A DNA stretch of 64,000 nucleotides, taken from Flagellimonas aurea (GTDB lineage Bacteria > Bacteroidota > Bacteroidia > Flavobacteriales > Flavobacteriaceae). The notes below the pieces were generated by a model. It searched no databases, had not been told where the DNA came from, and saw only the letters and a program-made list of their open reading frames with translations. A program made the position numbers and the translations under genes. The stretch spans positions 434,001 through 498,000 of the forward strand of contig NZ_JAFLNL010000002.1 of assembly GCF_017313785.1 (NCBI RefSeq), read 5' to 3'. Position 1 is the first letter of the stretch, and the number at the start of each line of letters is the position of its first letter. Of the stretch, positions 63,965 through 64,000 are shown piece after piece.

Positions 63965-64000
63965 ATGGCCCAAAGTTTCGATACCCGATACCCTTCCGTT
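63965..64000 (+). CDS. Start of a further gene in the rhamnose operon, cut by the window edge
   Basis: An ATG directly after the kinase stop (TAATATG, 1-bp gap) opens a frame reading MAQSFDTRYPSV to the edge. The position makes it a likely fourth operon gene, for example a transporter, mutarotase or lactaldehyde enzyme, but twelve residues cannot identify it. Confidence 0.5.
   Translation, partial: MAQSFDTRYPSV

Noticed and set aside
1..64000. Mobile element, prophage, CRISPR array or tRNA gene
   Set aside because: I saw no transposase or integrase motif, no regularly spaced repeats and no cloverleaf-like sequence. The rhamnose locus has no visible boundary repeats, so recent transfer is not supported by sequence signs.

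Overview
The window looks like the chromosome of a marine-type flavobacterium (Bacteroidetes, Flavobacteriaceae). The evidence is two SusC/SusD pairs, an ECF sigma/FecR pair, many lipoproteins with acidic residues after the lipobox cysteine, promoters of the TAnnTTTG type, an AT-rich sequence and very tight packing (several convergent genes abut with 0 to 25 bp between stop codons). I see no tRNA, rRNA, insertion sequence, prophage or CRISPR array.

Layout. 1-12.6 kb is housekeeping and stress: a PAS histidine kinase cut by the window edge, a small TerB-like protein, a double-Usp stress protein, CbpM and a CbpA/DnaJ chaperone, uracil phosphoribosyltransferase, a beta-CASP metallo-beta-lactamase protein, an ATP-cone/PD-(D/E)XK nuclease fusion and a three-gene RND efflux system. 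12.8-15.6 kb is a sulfatase with its own formylglycine-generating enzyme. 15.6-21.1 kb holds an FtsX-type ABC exporter divergent from a TesA-like esterase (the E. coli ybbP-ybbA/tesA arrangement) and an SLC13 transporter. 21.1-26.9 kb is a catabolic operon: PIG-L deacetylase, FucP-type MFS permease, ROK kinase and a PcRGLX/YetA-like rhamnogalacturonan exolyase.

27-64 kb is mostly a large rhamnose-glycan utilization locus. Its left block (27.1-33.9 kb) is an ECF sigma factor, FecR anti-sigma factor, STN-bearing SusC and SusD. From 34.4 kb to the right edge lie a GH78 alpha-L-rhamnosidase, a type-B carboxylesterase, two SGNH hydrolases, a ChbG-type deacetylase, two paralogous GntR regulators, a second SusC/SusD pair with a TIG surface lipoprotein, an unrecognised lipoprotein, two tandem GH78-like enzymes, and the L-rhamnose pathway: bifunctional rhamnulose-1-phosphate aldolase/dehydrogenase, RhaI-type isomerase and rhamnulokinase.

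How it works together (inference): deacetylases and esterases strip acyl groups, GH78 enzymes (and perhaps the exolyase and sulfatase) release L-rhamnose, the two SusCD complexes import oligosaccharides, and the cytoplasm converts L-rhamnose via rhamnulose and rhamnulose-1-phosphate to dihydroxyacetone phosphate and a lactaldehyde product.

The most notable unexplained signal is a repeated promoter/operator unit. A 12-bp element (best form ACAGTACAGAAC) sits exactly 21 nt upstream of a TAnnTTTG-like -7 box in front of six transcription units between 39.8 and 59.1 kb, with a looser seventh copy before the second susC. It marks a regulon that I infer is controlled by one or both paralogous GntR proteins, distinct from the sigma/anti-sigma SusCD block.
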